A DNA stretch of 64,000 bases, taken from the NCBI GenBank assembly GCA_023381515.1, contig JAMCQI010000099.1:1-64000 (forward strand), given 5' to 3'. The stretch is from Chloroflexota bacterium (GTDB lineage: Bacteria > Chloroflexota > Anaerolineae > UBA4142). Below the pieces are notes generated by a model. The model made no database searches. It saw nothing but the letters and a program-made list of their open reading frames with translations, and was not told where the DNA came from. Below, piece after piece: positions 41,745-51,094 of the stretch (position 1 is the stretch's first letter; every line of letters begins with the position of its first letter). A program made the position numbers and the translations under genes.

Positions 41745-43385
41745 CTAGCCAAAACGCAACTGGCCGGTCAAGACCAAGGCTGCAACGACGACAACGATGA
41801 GGATGAGAAGAAGCAGGAACAACCGCAGCCACAAGAGGATTCGAGGCATTCCAGGCTCTTGCGGATTATCGAGAAAGTGGTACAACTCGCGGGCCGGTGC
41901 ATTGGCCGGGTTGATCTCAAGGGCCTTCTTGACATAGCCGAATGCCGTCTGGAAATCGGTCGTGGATCGCGCGAGACTCAGCCAAGCGAGATCGTTCTGA
42001 GGATCCATCTCGCTGGCCTCCTGGAAAAGGGCGCGCGCCTTTTCGGCGTTCCCGTTTCTCGCCTCGTTCACTCCGCGTTCGACCAGTTGCATGGCGGCTT
42101 TTTTCACCCGCTCGCGCGCAGCTTGGAGTTCACCTTGGGCCTGCTCGTTGCCTGGATTGACTTCCAAGCATCTCTGCAGGTAGCCAATCGCTTCCTCCGG
42201 ACTGAGACTCGTCCGACCTCGTCCCAGCCAGGCCTCTTCCGACCGAGGATCTAGCTCTGTGATTCGCGCGTAGATCTTGGCCGCCATCCCACATTGACCG
42301 ATCGTTTCCAAATAGTGCGCTGATGTAATCAAAGCATGGATGCCGGTGACCGCTGTCAACGCGGCCGAGTCCGCCACTGTTTTGCTCAGACTGGCCTGAG
42401 CCGATGCATTCTCCGGCTCTAACCGCACGGCCTGTCCAAAACAGCGCACCTTTTCGTCCCAATCGACCGCGCATTCGCCGCGATTCATCCACGCTCCGGC
42501 AAGCTGTGGGTTCAATTCGGTCGCGCGGCAATAGTCGGCGTAGGCCGTCGCCAGATCATGCTGCTCGGCTGCGCGGTCACCGTGGACGAGAGTGAGGTAA
42601 ACCTCGTTGGCCGGCGCCGCCTTCAGTCCCTCTTCAACTTCGCGCGCGAGATTTCGATACTCATCGGCCGAAGTCGAATCCGGCGCATAGCGCAAGATAC
42701 TCTGGCTGTCGGCGGAAGCGTCTCTCAGGCACACACTAAAGCGGATGGAGGTCGCGAAGAACGGGACCTTGGATCCGTACATCTGCTGTGCCGTGCTCAT
42801 GATCTTGCGTGCATGGCGCGTGCGGGTATCGAGCATGTTGAAAAAGGCGCCGACGATTCTAAGATTCGGGCAAGTCTCTCTCACCCGCGTGATCAAGGAC
42901 AAGAACCACGTAAAGGCCTGAAAGGTCAAATGATCCGCCGTCAGGGGGATGAGAACCTCGTTCGCGGCGGTCAAGGCATTCCCGGTAAGAATCCCCGCGT
43001 TCGCCGGGCAGTCGATTAGAATGTAATCGTACGAGTCACGGATCGGCTCCAGGACCGACCGCAGAGCACGGACCTGGGCAGCTCCGTCGTCCGCACCATC
43101 TGCAAAGCGACCCAACTGACGGTTCGCGGGCACCAGATCGATCCCCTCCACGCTCGACTGGATCAGCGAGGAGAGCGGTGTCCCTTCGCGTGACAAGGCA
43201 TTGTAGATGGTTTTCGTTTGCAGACTCGGGTCGAGGCCCAGCGACAGGGTCAGGGAGGCCTGGGGATCGAGGTCGACGGCCAACACGCGGCGCCCTCGTT
43301 CTACGAGACACGCGCCCAGGTTCACCGCGGTCGTCGTCTTGCCTACTCCCCCCTTGACATTCGCGATGGCTACAACTCGGCCCAT
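41745..43385 (-). CDS. ParA/Soj-like ATPase fused to TPR repeats and a C-terminal membrane anchor
   Basis: 546 aa from ATG 43385. The first about 265 residues are a complete ParA: deviant Walker A VKGGVGKTTTAVNLG (11-18), LAVDLDPQASLTLSLGLD, YILIDCPANAGILTGNAL, RIVGAFFNMLDTRTRHARKI. Then several tetratricopeptide-like helical repeats (LNPQLAGAWMNRGECAVDWDE, ITELDPRSEEAWLGRGRTS, ASEMDPQNDLAWLSLARST) and one membrane helix at the end (LLWLRLFLLLLILIVVVVAALVL). No parB or parS neighbour. It lies in the polysaccharide locus between DNRLRE-PD40 and DUF4012 genes, so it may position an envelope assembly rather than partition DNA. Confidence 0.88.
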   Translation of the reverse strand: MGRVVAIANVKGGVGKTTTAVNLGACLVERGRRVLAVDLDPQASLTLSLGLDPSLQTKTIYNALSREGTPLSSLIQSSVEGIDLVPANRQLGRFADGADDGAAQVRALRSVLEPIRDSYDYILIDCPANAGILTGNALTAANEVLIPLTADHLTFQAFTWFLSLITRVRETCPNLRIVGAFFNMLDTRTRHARKIMSTAQQMYGSKVPFFATSIRFSVCLRDASADSQSILRYAPDSTSADEYRNLAREVEEGLKAAPANEVYLTLVHGDRAAEQHDLATAYADYCRATELNPQLAGAWMNRGECAVDWDEKVRCFGQAVRLEPENASAQASLSKTVADSAALTAVTGIHALITSAHYLETIGQCGMAAKIYARITELDPRSEEAWLGRGRTSLSPEEAIGYLQRCLEVNPGNEQAQGELQAARERVKKAAMQLVERGVNEARNGNAEKARALFQEASEMDPQNDLAWLSLARSTTDFQTAFGYVKKALEINPANAPARELYHFLDNPQEPGMPRILLWLRLFLLLLILIVVVVAALVLTGQLRFG

Positions 43386-43410
43386 GACCAACGATCTTTC
43401 GGCGGGAGAT

Positions 43411-45225
43411 TCATCTCTTCATCCAAACGGGATCCCAGTCGCTGTACGGACTGGGGCTGAGACAGCGTTGACCACTGCCGTCCGCGTTCATGATCCAAAT
43501 CTGCCAGCGAGTGATGGTGCCCCGGTTGGTGTCAAAGACAATCTGTGACCCATCCGGCGACCAGGAGGGGTGCTTGTTCGAAGCCCAGTCGCCATTCTGG
43601 TCCTTGGCCGTTTCTGTCAGACGGGTCGTCTTCTTCGTCTTCATATCATAAACATAGATCTCGCTATTGCCGGTTCTTTCAGAGACAAACGCGACCTTGT
43701 CGCCAGCCGGCGACCATGCCTCATGGTAGACTCCAATCCCCGGAGCGCGCCTATCCTCCTTGATGAGCGGACTGTACGTACCTTGAGCAACATTGAAAAG
43801 CAGGATTTCCCACTTGCCGTTTTCGTCCTTGTCCACGTCCAGATGGAAAGCATTGTCCGGAGAGAAGAGATCGTGCATGGCGGCAATCTGATAGTACTGC
43901 CGGCCGTTGAATTTGCCAACCGCCGCCCCGTTAGGATTCATCACCCAGTACTGCGGATCCGGACCCTCGCGATCGGTGACGAAGGCAATGTTGCCGATGA
44001 GTCCGCTGTCCGACGGAAGAGGAGTCTTGGCATATTCCAGCACGGACACCTCGGTCGGCGTCGCGGTGATTGGAATCGGAGTTAACTCTCGCAGCCCGAC
44101 ATAGGAAACCGTCGGGGTTCCCGTCGGGGTCGGCGTAGCGGTCACCGGCGCGAGGGTCGCCACTATCCAATTGGGCGGGGTTGGAGTAAAGGTTCCCGTC
44201 GTGACGGCGACCGCGGTGGCGTACTCGGCATTCGCCGTCGCCGTGGCGGGGCTAGCGGGAGTCGGTGTAGGCGTGACATAGACGTCCGGCGCCACCGTCG
44301 CAAAACGCCGTGACAAAGGCGTCGGAGTTCCGTTCAAACTCGCCATCTCCGTCGAGCGAGCGACATTGGCGGCCGCCGTCATGACATTCGCCGGTGTGGG
44401 CGTGTTCGTGATGAACTCGAATTGTCCCGGGATGACCATCATCCACAGCACCGGCCGTGCGCCGACCTGGGGGTCGCGATCACCGGCGTCCCAGGTGAAC
44501 AGGCTTTGGTCCGGGCCGCTTGGGCCGTCGAGGCGAAAGGTGATTCGCCCCGATGTATCCACGGCCTGCATGAGTTGAGTCAATTGGTCAGCGGAGAAAA
44601 CAAAGTGGTTGACTTGGGCCTCTGTTAGGTCGGCTGGGGCCAGAGGCCTCCCGACGATGCCCCGGTCAGCCGCGTTTCGATAGTCGCTGCTCGGATGTCC
44701 CGCCCAGGCTGAAGTCAGATCCGGAGGCAAGAGCTTCAATGTCCAGGAGCCGCCGGACCCGAGATTGCTCCCGCTCAAGCCGGTCAATTGCACATCGGCG
44801 GAGAGGATCCTGGATCCGGGAGCCAAGGGCGCCAAATCGAAATAGAGCAGCGACTGAAACGTCTGTCCTTGGAAAAAGCCGGCATGCAGATTGCGGTCCC
44901 CCCAGTGCGGATTCGCGTCGCCACTGACGATCCAACCGCTCCTGGGGAGATCCGCTTGGATGGTCAAGACCTGAGCTCCCGGTGCAAGAGTCGGCGTCGG
45001 CAGGCTGGGCTGCGACCGGACGGCAGCGCTTGGCGAGAGCGACGTCGCGGTTGGAGTACGGGTCGCCGTCGGCAGTGTCGGCCGCAGGGCTATCGGGGTC
45101 GCCGTCGGGACATAGGCTCCGAAAAAGGTTGGAACGAAATACAAAAAGAGCGCAAAAGCAATGACGCTCGCGAGAATCCAGAGGAGCACCTCCAGATTCG
45201 GGAGGCGTTCAAGAAATCGGTCCAA
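43411..45225 (-). CDS. Membrane-anchored DNRLRE-like and PD40 protein (first copy)
   Basis: 604 aa. Membrane segment (VLLWILASVIAFALFLYFVPTFF), Thr/Pro linker, DNRLRE-like sandwich (GWIVSGDANPHWGDRNLHAGFFQGQTF, LLYFDLAPLAPGSRILSADVQLTGL), a long linker with TPTPANVMTAAANVARSTE and YATAVAVTTGTFTPTPPNW, and PD40-like strands (DSGLIGNIAFVTDREGPDPQYWVMNPNG, PAGDKVAFVSERTGNSEIYVYD, PSWSPDGSQIVFDTNRG). It parallels 37779-39632 over its whole length. It starts about 45 bp after the BY-kinase stop and precedes the ParA fusion. Confidence 0.82.
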   Translation of the reverse strand: MDRFLERLPNLEVLLWILASVIAFALFLYFVPTFFGAYVPTATPIALRPTLPTATRTPTATSLSPSAAVRSQPSLPTPTLAPGAQVLTIQADLPRSGWIVSGDANPHWGDRNLHAGFFQGQTFQSLLYFDLAPLAPGSRILSADVQLTGLSGSNLGSGGSWTLKLLPPDLTSAWAGHPSSDYRNAADRGIVGRPLAPADLTEAQVNHFVFSADQLTQLMQAVDTSGRITFRLDGPSGPDQSLFTWDAGDRDPQVGARPVLWMMVIPGQFEFITNTPTPANVMTAAANVARSTEMASLNGTPTPLSRRFATVAPDVYVTPTPTPASPATATANAEYATAVAVTTGTFTPTPPNWIVATLAPVTATPTPTGTPTVSYVGLRELTPIPITATPTEVSVLEYAKTPLPSDSGLIGNIAFVTDREGPDPQYWVMNPNGAAVGKFNGRQYYQIAAMHDLFSPDNAFHLDVDKDENGKWEILLFNVAQGTYSPLIKEDRRAPGIGVYHEAWSPAGDKVAFVSERTGNSEIYVYDMKTKKTTRLTETAKDQNGDWASNKHPSWSPDGSQIVFDTNRGTITRWQIWIMNADGSGQRCLSPSPYSDWDPVWMKR

Positions 45226-45270
45226 AGGATCTCCAACACAAGAAGTTTATCCGCGCCATGAGACTGGAAT

Positions 45271-46911
45271 TCAATTCACTGGGACGGAGGGCTGCTTTTC
45301 ATGCGGCTCATGTCCATTGCGCCCCGACCCGCCGTCGCGAGACGAATAGTAACCATGATAGCCCGAGTGATTGTAATAGCCCCGCGCGCGGCCGAGGTTG
45401 ACCTTATTCAGGACCACACCGGATAATTTCGCACCCGTCTGCCGAAGCACTTCGACGGTGTGGCGACCTGCTTCGGTGCGCGTATGGCCCGCGTCGACCA
45501 CAAGGACCACGCCCGAACATCGCGAACCGAGAATACAGGCATCGGCAACCGCCAACACCGGAGGGGAATCGAGGATCAGAATATCACACTGAGCGCGCAG
45601 GCTGGCGAGAATCTCGGTCATGCGATGCGAATCGAGGATCTCCGCCGGATTTGGGGGTAACGGCCCGCTGGTAATAACGCGAAGGTCCTCGACGGCGGTT
45701 GCCTGGCAAATACTCTCAAGCGATGGGGCGTCGCCAAGGAAAAGACTGGTGACGCCAATCTGGTTCGGAAGGCCGAAGAACCGATCGACACTTGGCCGAC
45801 GCAGGTCCGCGTCCATCAGGATTACTCGCCGCCCGGCCTGCGCGAAAATCACAGCCAGGTTTGCGGAAGTAATCGTCTTGCCCTCGCCGGGACTGCCGCT
45901 TGTCACAAGCAGCGCGCCGGACGGATTCTCTATCCCGGTGAATTGCAGATTCGTCCGAAGCACGCGATAGGCTTCCGAAATCGGCGAGCGGGGATGCTTG
46001 AGGGTGATCAAGTGGTCGGTCGGCGCATGGATCCCGCCGATCCTGGAAATGGTCCCCAGCGCTGTTAGGCTCAGGGCGCGCTGGGTGTCCTCCGGGCCCT
46101 TGAGCGTGTCGTCGAGATACTCGAGCAGCAAGATGGCGCCACCCGCCAGTACCAAGCCAGCCAGCGCTGCGAAAAGGACGTTCTGCGGAATGTTCGGGCT
46201 CGCCGGGGAGGTCGGCAAGAGAGCGGGCGCAAGCACGGTCACAAAAAGGTTCGACCCGCTGTTCAGGAGCGCGGAGAGGCTGGCGTAGTTCTTTTGCCAA
46301 TCGGTAATCTTGGTTTGCAGTGCCGAGATGCGCGTGTTGAGATCGTTCAACTTGACCGGATCGTTCTCGAGCGCCGCCTGGTTCGTCAGCGCGGCTAACG
46401 TGTTCTGTGTGGATTCAATCTGCAGTTTGATCTTCGCGAGCTGGGATGTGATAAATGTCTGCTGTTCCTCGGCTTGTTTCTGCTGGGAGCTAACCGGCCC
46501 CTGCAGTATCAGCTGGTGGGCGGTCTCGTTGGCAATCTTCTGCGCCGACGCGGGGTCGTCGGCCATTGCGCTGATCATGACTAGTTGGTTGCCGCTCGAG
46601 GACGCCTTGATTTGAAAGAACAGGCTCTGCCACGAGTCCGGCCATCCTATGGCCTCGGCCGTCGCCTTGAGGATCGGAGGTTGAGTAGCCAGTAACACAT
46701 AAGCCTGTGCTAAATTTGCCGCGCTTTGCACGTCGGTGTTTCCCGCCGTCGGGTTGTCTAGGATGCGCCCGACCAGCACCGTTGTGTCCGCCCGGTAGGT
46801 CGGCGGCAGCGCCCGGCTATACAAGTAGCTCGACCCGGCGGCGATGAGCGTCGTGAGCACAATCAGCCACCACCATTTCAGAACCAGTCCCACATACTGT
46901 CTTAGTTCCAC
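45271..46911 (-). CDS. Wzz/BY-kinase: polysaccharide chain-length tyrosine autokinase
   Basis: 546 aa. Residues about 1-260: Wzz-type domain with two membrane helices (WWWLIVLTTLIAAGSSYLY and LFAALAGLVLAGGAILLLEYLDD) and a coiled-coil periplasmic stretch. Then a CpsD/BY-kinase: Walker A TSGSPGEGKTITSANLAVI, A' VILMDADLRRPSVDRFF, Walker B ILILDSPPVLAVADA. The C-terminus has the Tyr cluster GYYNHSGYHGYYSS, the autophosphorylation tail. It controls polymer length and export in Wzx/Wzy systems. Overlaps the Wzy-like gene by 10 nt. Confidence 0.95.
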   Translation of the reverse strand: MELRQYVGLVLKWWWLIVLTTLIAAGSSYLYSRALPPTYRADTTVLVGRILDNPTAGNTDVQSAANLAQAYVLLATQPPILKATAEAIGWPDSWQSLFFQIKASSSGNQLVMISAMADDPASAQKIANETAHQLILQGPVSSQQKQAEEQQTFITSQLAKIKLQIESTQNTLAALTNQAALENDPVKLNDLNTRISALQTKITDWQKNYASLSALLNSGSNLFVTVLAPALLPTSPASPNIPQNVLFAALAGLVLAGGAILLLEYLDDTLKGPEDTQRALSLTALGTISRIGGIHAPTDHLITLKHPRSPISEAYRVLRTNLQFTGIENPSGALLVTSGSPGEGKTITSANLAVIFAQAGRRVILMDADLRRPSVDRFFGLPNQIGVTSLFLGDAPSLESICQATAVEDLRVITSGPLPPNPAEILDSHRMTEILASLRAQCDILILDSPPVLAVADACILGSRCSGVVLVVDAGHTRTEAGRHTVEVLRQTGAKLSGVVLNKVNLGRARGYYNHSGYHGYYSSRDGGSGRNGHEPHEKQPSVPVN

Positions 46912-48182
46912 GTTGACCTCAAGGTACTTGGAGTCGGAGCGGTTGGGCAGAGCCGCTCATCCTCTCTCTCGATAGCCAGTGCTCCCACCCGGTTCAGGCC
47001 CAGCGCCAGCGCCAACAACATCCACCAGATCACGCTGGGCTTGGACGTGCCCCAGACGACCACGTCGCCGAAGCCGTGCACGACCAAGACCACCAGACTG
47101 GCCAGGATTCCGATGGCGAGGGAACGTTCCAATCCTCCCCGGTAAGCTTTCCAAGCCTGAGCAGCAGCCAGGACGACAAGCACAATAAACGCCGCGGACC
47201 CCAAGACGCCCGTGTCGAGCGCGACCTGAAGAAAGAGATTGTGTGTATGATTCTGCACTTGGCTTGGGTTGGCGGGGGAATAGGGCCACGCATAGGGAGC
47301 GACCCGCGGATAGGCACCCAATCCGATTCCCCAAACCGGGTTCGCGCGGATCAGGTAGAGCGATTGCACCCACATATCCTGCCGTTCAATGAAGGTGCCG
47401 ATTCTCGGATTCGCCACCGGACCGTAGACAAACTGCGCGGGCGGGGGTCCCCCCATCCAGGAATTAATGCCAAATGCCGCAATCAACCCGAGCGGGATCA
47501 AAGGCAACAGCCAACGCCGGTAGAGCGCGGCCCACGCACACAAACCTAAAGCCAGACCGAACCACGCACCGCGCGACTGCAACAGCACAAGAACCATCAA
47601 GAGCGGGAAAAGCGAGATCGCTCCCAATATCCGCAGAGCACGCCGGTCTTGCATGACAAGTGACACCGCAAGCGGCACGGACAGCGCCAAGGCACCCCCT
47701 AGTATATTGGAATTGCTCACTTTATCAAACTTGGGCCATTCCTGGAAGAGCAATGCAGGAAGGGCAAAGAGCTTGTCCGAAGGCCAGCGCACAGTGAAGG
47801 GTGTGGCCAGTGCAATCAATAGCCCGATGACAACCACTACTGCCGCGAGGCGCCAAAGGTCCTCCCGAGTCTGAATCCTTTCCAGCACGACGAAAAAGAC
47901 CGTCACGCTCGCCACCACCTGCCCTGCCGTGACAATGGCCAGGTCCGGCGCCGTTGAGTGCACAAAACCGATGGCGGTCATCCCAAGCAGGGTGAGAATG
48001 GCCGGGTTGGCTTGGGAGACCGGAACCGGGCTGCCCGTGGCGATCCATCGGCATCCATAGAGAGCAAGGCACGCCGCAAAACCAACGCTCATCCATGCGG
48101 ACGGGAATAGGAGGAGGAGCGCGACCGGAATGACGAGCCAATGCGCTTGGTCGTGGATCGCGCACGCCCATCGGACGCTCAC
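46902..48182 (-). CDS. O-antigen ligase/polymerase (Wzy-like) membrane protein
   Basis: 426 aa with about 11 membrane segments. The Wzy_C loop motif is present: NPVWGIGLGAYPRVAPYAWP and QNHTHNLFLQVALDTGVLG, with the conserved His-rich periplasmic loop. Either polymerises repeat units or ligates the glycan. GTGA overlap with the upstream aminotransferase; the next gene is the chain-length kinase, favouring a polymerase role. Confidence 0.85.
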   Translation of the reverse strand: MSVRWACAIHDQAHWLVIPVALLLLFPSAWMSVGFAACLALYGCRWIATGSPVPVSQANPAILTLLGMTAIGFVHSTAPDLAIVTAGQVVASVTVFFVVLERIQTREDLWRLAAVVVVIGLLIALATPFTVRWPSDKLFALPALLFQEWPKFDKVSNSNILGGALALSVPLAVSLVMQDRRALRILGAISLFPLLMVLVLLQSRGAWFGLALGLCAWAALYRRWLLPLIPLGLIAAFGINSWMGGPPPAQFVYGPVANPRIGTFIERQDMWVQSLYLIRANPVWGIGLGAYPRVAPYAWPYSPANPSQVQNHTHNLFLQVALDTGVLGSAAFIVLVVLAAAQAWKAYRGGLERSLAIGILASLVVLVVHGFGDVVVWGTSKPSVIWWMLLALALGLNRVGALAIEREDERLCPTAPTPSTLRSTWN

Positions 48183-49339
48183 TCCACTGTTGCCCCTGCC
48201 GCAGCTTGCGCGGCTTTCAGTGATCGCTTCACGGCAGAGACGACGGCCTCGATGTCCGCGTCAGCCATGCCGGGATAAAGCGGTAGCGTCACTTCGCGAT
48301 GCGCCGCCGCTTCTGTAAGCGGTAGTGAGATGGATGGGTACCGCTGCTGATAATAACTGAACTTGTGAATCGGCGGGTAGTGGATACTGGTCTGGATTCC
48401 TTCGACTCGCATCTGATCCATGAATCGCTCACGATCGACCTGATCAGGCAGCAACATGGGGAAAATGTGATACGCCGGCTCCCCGACCGAATCGCGGAAC
48501 GGAAACTCGAGCCCGGTATGATCCAGCGCCTGCCAGTAGGTTTCGGTAATGGCCTTGCGCCGCGCGTTGTTGCCCGCCAGTTTGCGCAATTGTTCGAGCC
48601 CCAAGGCCGACCGGATCTCGTCGATGCGATAGTTGTAACCGAGGTCGACGACGTCGTACGAGTGGGCATGCCCTTGATGCCGGTCCCATGTCAGCGTCGT
48701 CATGCCGTGGGAGCGCAGCAGCCGCACCCTTTCTGCGACGTCATCCCGATTCGTGACGAGCATGCCCCCTTCGCCGGTCGCGAGGTTCTTGTTGGAAAAG
48801 AAGCTAAAGCAACCCACATCGCCCCAGGTCCCCATGGTCCGCCCGTTCAGCGACGCGCCGGGCGCGTGCGCGGCATCCTCGATAACCGCAAGGTGGTGGC
48901 GCTCGGCAATATCCATGATCGCATCCATCGCGCAGGGGAACCCGCCATAGTGCATCACCATGAGCGCGCGGGTCCGGTCTGTGATCTGCTTTTCGATTTC
49001 CCGCGGCGAGATATTCAGATCGCATGGATGCGAGATATCGGCGAACCGCACCTCGGCCCCCGCATACAGGATCGCGTTCGTGGTCGCCACAAACGTCAGG
49101 GACGGCGCCACCACCTCGTCGCCGGGTCCGATTTCCAAGGCCAAACAGGCGAGATGGAGAGCCTGCGTGGCGTTCGAAACGGCCACCGCGTGCGGCACGC
49201 CGAGGGTGCGCGCAAACTCCTCTTCGAATTGCTGCGTCACCGCGCCCATGGTGAGCCAACGACTGCGGACCACTCGTAGGACCGCTTCGGCTTCCTCATC
49301 GCCATAATCCAAGTCTGCTAACGGAACTCGCCACGGCAT
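48179..49339 (-). CDS. DegT/DnrJ/EryC1-family sugar aminotransferase
   Basis: 386 aa PLP enzyme for making amino sugars. VSNATQALHLACLALEIGPGDEVVAPSLTFVATTNA at the start, VIEDAAHAPGA with the PLP Asp, the Schiff-base Lys in FFSNKNLATGEGGM, and NYRIDEIRSALGLEQL later. It accepts a 4-keto nucleotide sugar, probably from the LegB-like dehydratase two genes upstream. The nucleotidyltransferase gene ends 1 bp before it. Confidence 0.95.
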   Translation of the reverse strand: MPWRVPLADLDYGDEEAEAVLRVVRSRWLTMGAVTQQFEEEFARTLGVPHAVAVSNATQALHLACLALEIGPGDEVVAPSLTFVATTNAILYAGAEVRFADISHPCDLNISPREIEKQITDRTRALMVMHYGGFPCAMDAIMDIAERHHLAVIEDAAHAPGASLNGRTMGTWGDVGCFSFFSNKNLATGEGGMLVTNRDDVAERVRLLRSHGMTTLTWDRHQGHAHSYDVVDLGYNYRIDEIRSALGLEQLRKLAGNNARRKAITETYWQALDHTGLEFPFRDSVGEPAYHIFPMLLPDQVDRERFMDQMRVEGIQTSIHYPPIHKFSYYQQRYPSISLPLTEAAAHREVTLPLYPGMADADIEAVVSAVKRSLKAAQAAAGATVE

Positions 49340-49340
49340 C

Positions 49341-50051
49341 TCAATCGTCTCCTAGAATCTGCGGTCTGAGGGTCTCAAATTCCTGAACCGCCTGCTCGTA
49401 ATCGTCGGGACGGCCCAGGTCCTGCCAATACCCTTCAAAGGGGAAACCGATGACCCGCTCCCCCGCCTTGATGAGGCGCAAGACCAGATCCGGAAAGTCG
49501 AGATACTGATCGCAAGGGATATAATCGAGCACGTGCGGCTCGAATACATAGATGCCCATACTCACGTGAAACTCGTAGGTCGGCTTTTCGACATAGCCGA
49601 TGATTTCATTTTCCCCGTTGCGCTGAATCACGCCGAGATCGATCTTGACCTTGCGTCTGTGCATGGCGATCGTCGCGGCCGCGTGCGACTCGCGATGGTA
49701 ACCGACCAGGCTACGCAGGTCCAAGGTCGTCAGGACGTCGCCGTTTGCCACCAGAAATGTATCGTCCAATCCCTTGACCAGCGAAAGTGGGCCCGCCGTT
49801 CCCAGAGGATGGTCTTCATAGCTGTAGCAGATTCTAAGCCCCAGCCGCTCGCCATCCTGGAAAAAGGCCCGCAGCAGCTCTGCCAAATGCCCCACGGTGA
49901 GGACGGCCTCGTCCACTCCGGCCCGCTTGAGCTGGCGCAGCAAAATCTCCAGGATCGGCATGTCGCCGATCGGCATGAGTGGTTTGGGCAAAATCTTGGT
50001 ATAAGGAGCGAGCCGCGTTCCCTTGCCGCCTGCCAGCACAATTGCCTTCAT
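49341..50051 (-). CDS. Sugar-phosphate nucleotidyltransferase
   Basis: 236 aa. Signature LAGGKGTRLAPYTKILPKPLMPIGDMPILE, then PLGTAGPLSLVKGLDDTFLVANGDVL with the metal-binding Asp, IGYVEKPTYEFHVSMGIYVFEP and GYWQDLGRPDDYEQA. Activates a sugar 1-phosphate as NDP-sugar (nucleotide not determinable; GlmU/RmlA/ManC relatives look alike). It lacks a hexapeptide C-terminal domain. Forms a nucleotide-sugar trio with the dehydratase and the aminotransferase. Confidence 0.93.
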   Translation of the reverse strand: MKAIVLAGGKGTRLAPYTKILPKPLMPIGDMPILEILLRQLKRAGVDEAVLTVGHLAELLRAFFQDGERLGLRICYSYEDHPLGTAGPLSLVKGLDDTFLVANGDVLTTLDLRSLVGYHRESHAAATIAMHRRKVKIDLGVIQRNGENEIIGYVEKPTYEFHVSMGIYVFEPHVLDYIPCDQYLDFPDLVLRLIKAGERVIGFPFEGYWQDLGRPDDYEQAVQEFETLRPQILGDD

Positions 50052-50068
50052 TTCACCCCTTTACAGAG

Positions 50069-51094
50069 TCAAACCTGATACAGGTTAGGTCGATACAAGT
50101 CCATATGCTTTGCGATCCAGGCAATCGTTTGGCGCAAGCCCTCGCGCAGGCCGACTTGCGGAGTCCAGCCCAGGACTTGCGCGGCCAGCCGGTTATCCGA
50201 AAGCAGGCGCTGGACCTCACTCTTCTCCGGCCGCAAACGCGCGGTATCCATCTCGACGCTCACCGGCCGTCCCACGAGCGAGATGATCTCTTGGGCCAAA
50301 TCTCCGATCCGAATATCCGTTCCGGTGCCGAGATTGAACGTTTGCCCCTCGACGCCCGGCGCCGCCCCCGCGCGCAGGAACCCCTCCACGGTATCCGAAA
50401 CGAACGTCAGGTCACGGCGCGCGTCGACATTCCCCAGCCGCACCTTGTCGAGCACAAGCGCCTGAGCAACAATCGTCGGAATCACCGCGCGCGCCGATTG
50501 CCGCGGGCCGTAGGTATTGAAAGGACGCACCGTGACGATCGGCAGTTCATAGGAACACCAAAAGCTCTCGGCGATCTTGTCGGCGCCAATCTTGCTCGCC
50601 GAATACGGCGACTGCCCCTGGAGTGGATGCGTTTCGTCTATCGGGACGCGCAGCGCCGTGCCATAGACCTCGCTGGTCGATGTATGGATGACCCGGGCCA
50701 CGCCGGCATCGCGCGCCGCCAGGAGGACATTCATCGTCCCCAAAACGTTCGTTTCCACCACCTCGGCCGGATGGACGTAGGAGTACGGGATCGCGATCAG
50801 CGCGCCGAGGTGAAAAACGTGCGAGACACCCACCAGTGCCTGGCGCAGGGCCGGCAGGTCACGTAGATCCCCGGCGACCACCTCCAGTTCACAGAAGACG
50901 TCGGGCGGGAGGAGCGACAAGAGCCCAGGGTCGCCGCGCGAGTTATAGCGCACGAACGCGCGGACCCGTGCGCCTTCCCGCACCAGCGCTTCGACGAGGT
51001 GAGAGGCGATAAAGCCACCCGCGCCGGTCACGAGGACGCGGGAGCCATGGAGGGAGGGGGTGGGGGGCGAGCCGGATTCAGGCATGAGGGTCAT
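50069..51094 (-). CDS. NAD-dependent 4,6-dehydratase/epimerase, LegB-like
   Basis: 341 aa extended SDR. Cofactor motif VLVTGAGGFIASHLVEALV, then VRAFVRYNSRGDPGLLSLL, HLGALIAIPYSYVHPAEVVETNVLGT, catalytic TSTSEVYGTA and YSASKIGADKIAESFW (YxxxK). The 'ALIAIPYSY' and 'YNSRGD' segments resemble LegB-type 4,6-dehydratases acting on UDP-GlcNAc-like sugars, feeding a DegT aminotransferase. Overlaps the sugar transferase stop by 17 nt. Exact product unknown; legionaminic-acid synthase genes are not in the window. Confidence 0.88.
   Translation of the reverse strand: MTLMPESGSPPTPSLHGSRVLVTGAGGFIASHLVEALVREGARVRAFVRYNSRGDPGLLSLLPPDVFCELEVVAGDLRDLPALRQALVGVSHVFHLGALIAIPYSYVHPAEVVETNVLGTMNVLLAARDAGVARVIHTSTSEVYGTALRVPIDETHPLQGQSPYSASKIGADKIAESFWCSYELPIVTVRPFNTYGPRQSARAVIPTIVAQALVLDKVRLGNVDARRDLTFVSDTVEGFLRAGAAPGVEGQTFNLGTGTDIRIGDLAQEIISLVGRPVSVEMDTARLRPEKSEVQRLLSDNRLAAQVLGWTPQVGLREGLRQTIAWIAKHMDLYRPNLYQV

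Noticed and set aside
41745..43385. Chromosome partition/origin region because of the ParA gene
   Set aside because: No ParB, parS-like palindromes, DnaA boxes or replication genes nearby; the protein is a membrane-anchored TPR fusion in a polysaccharide locus.
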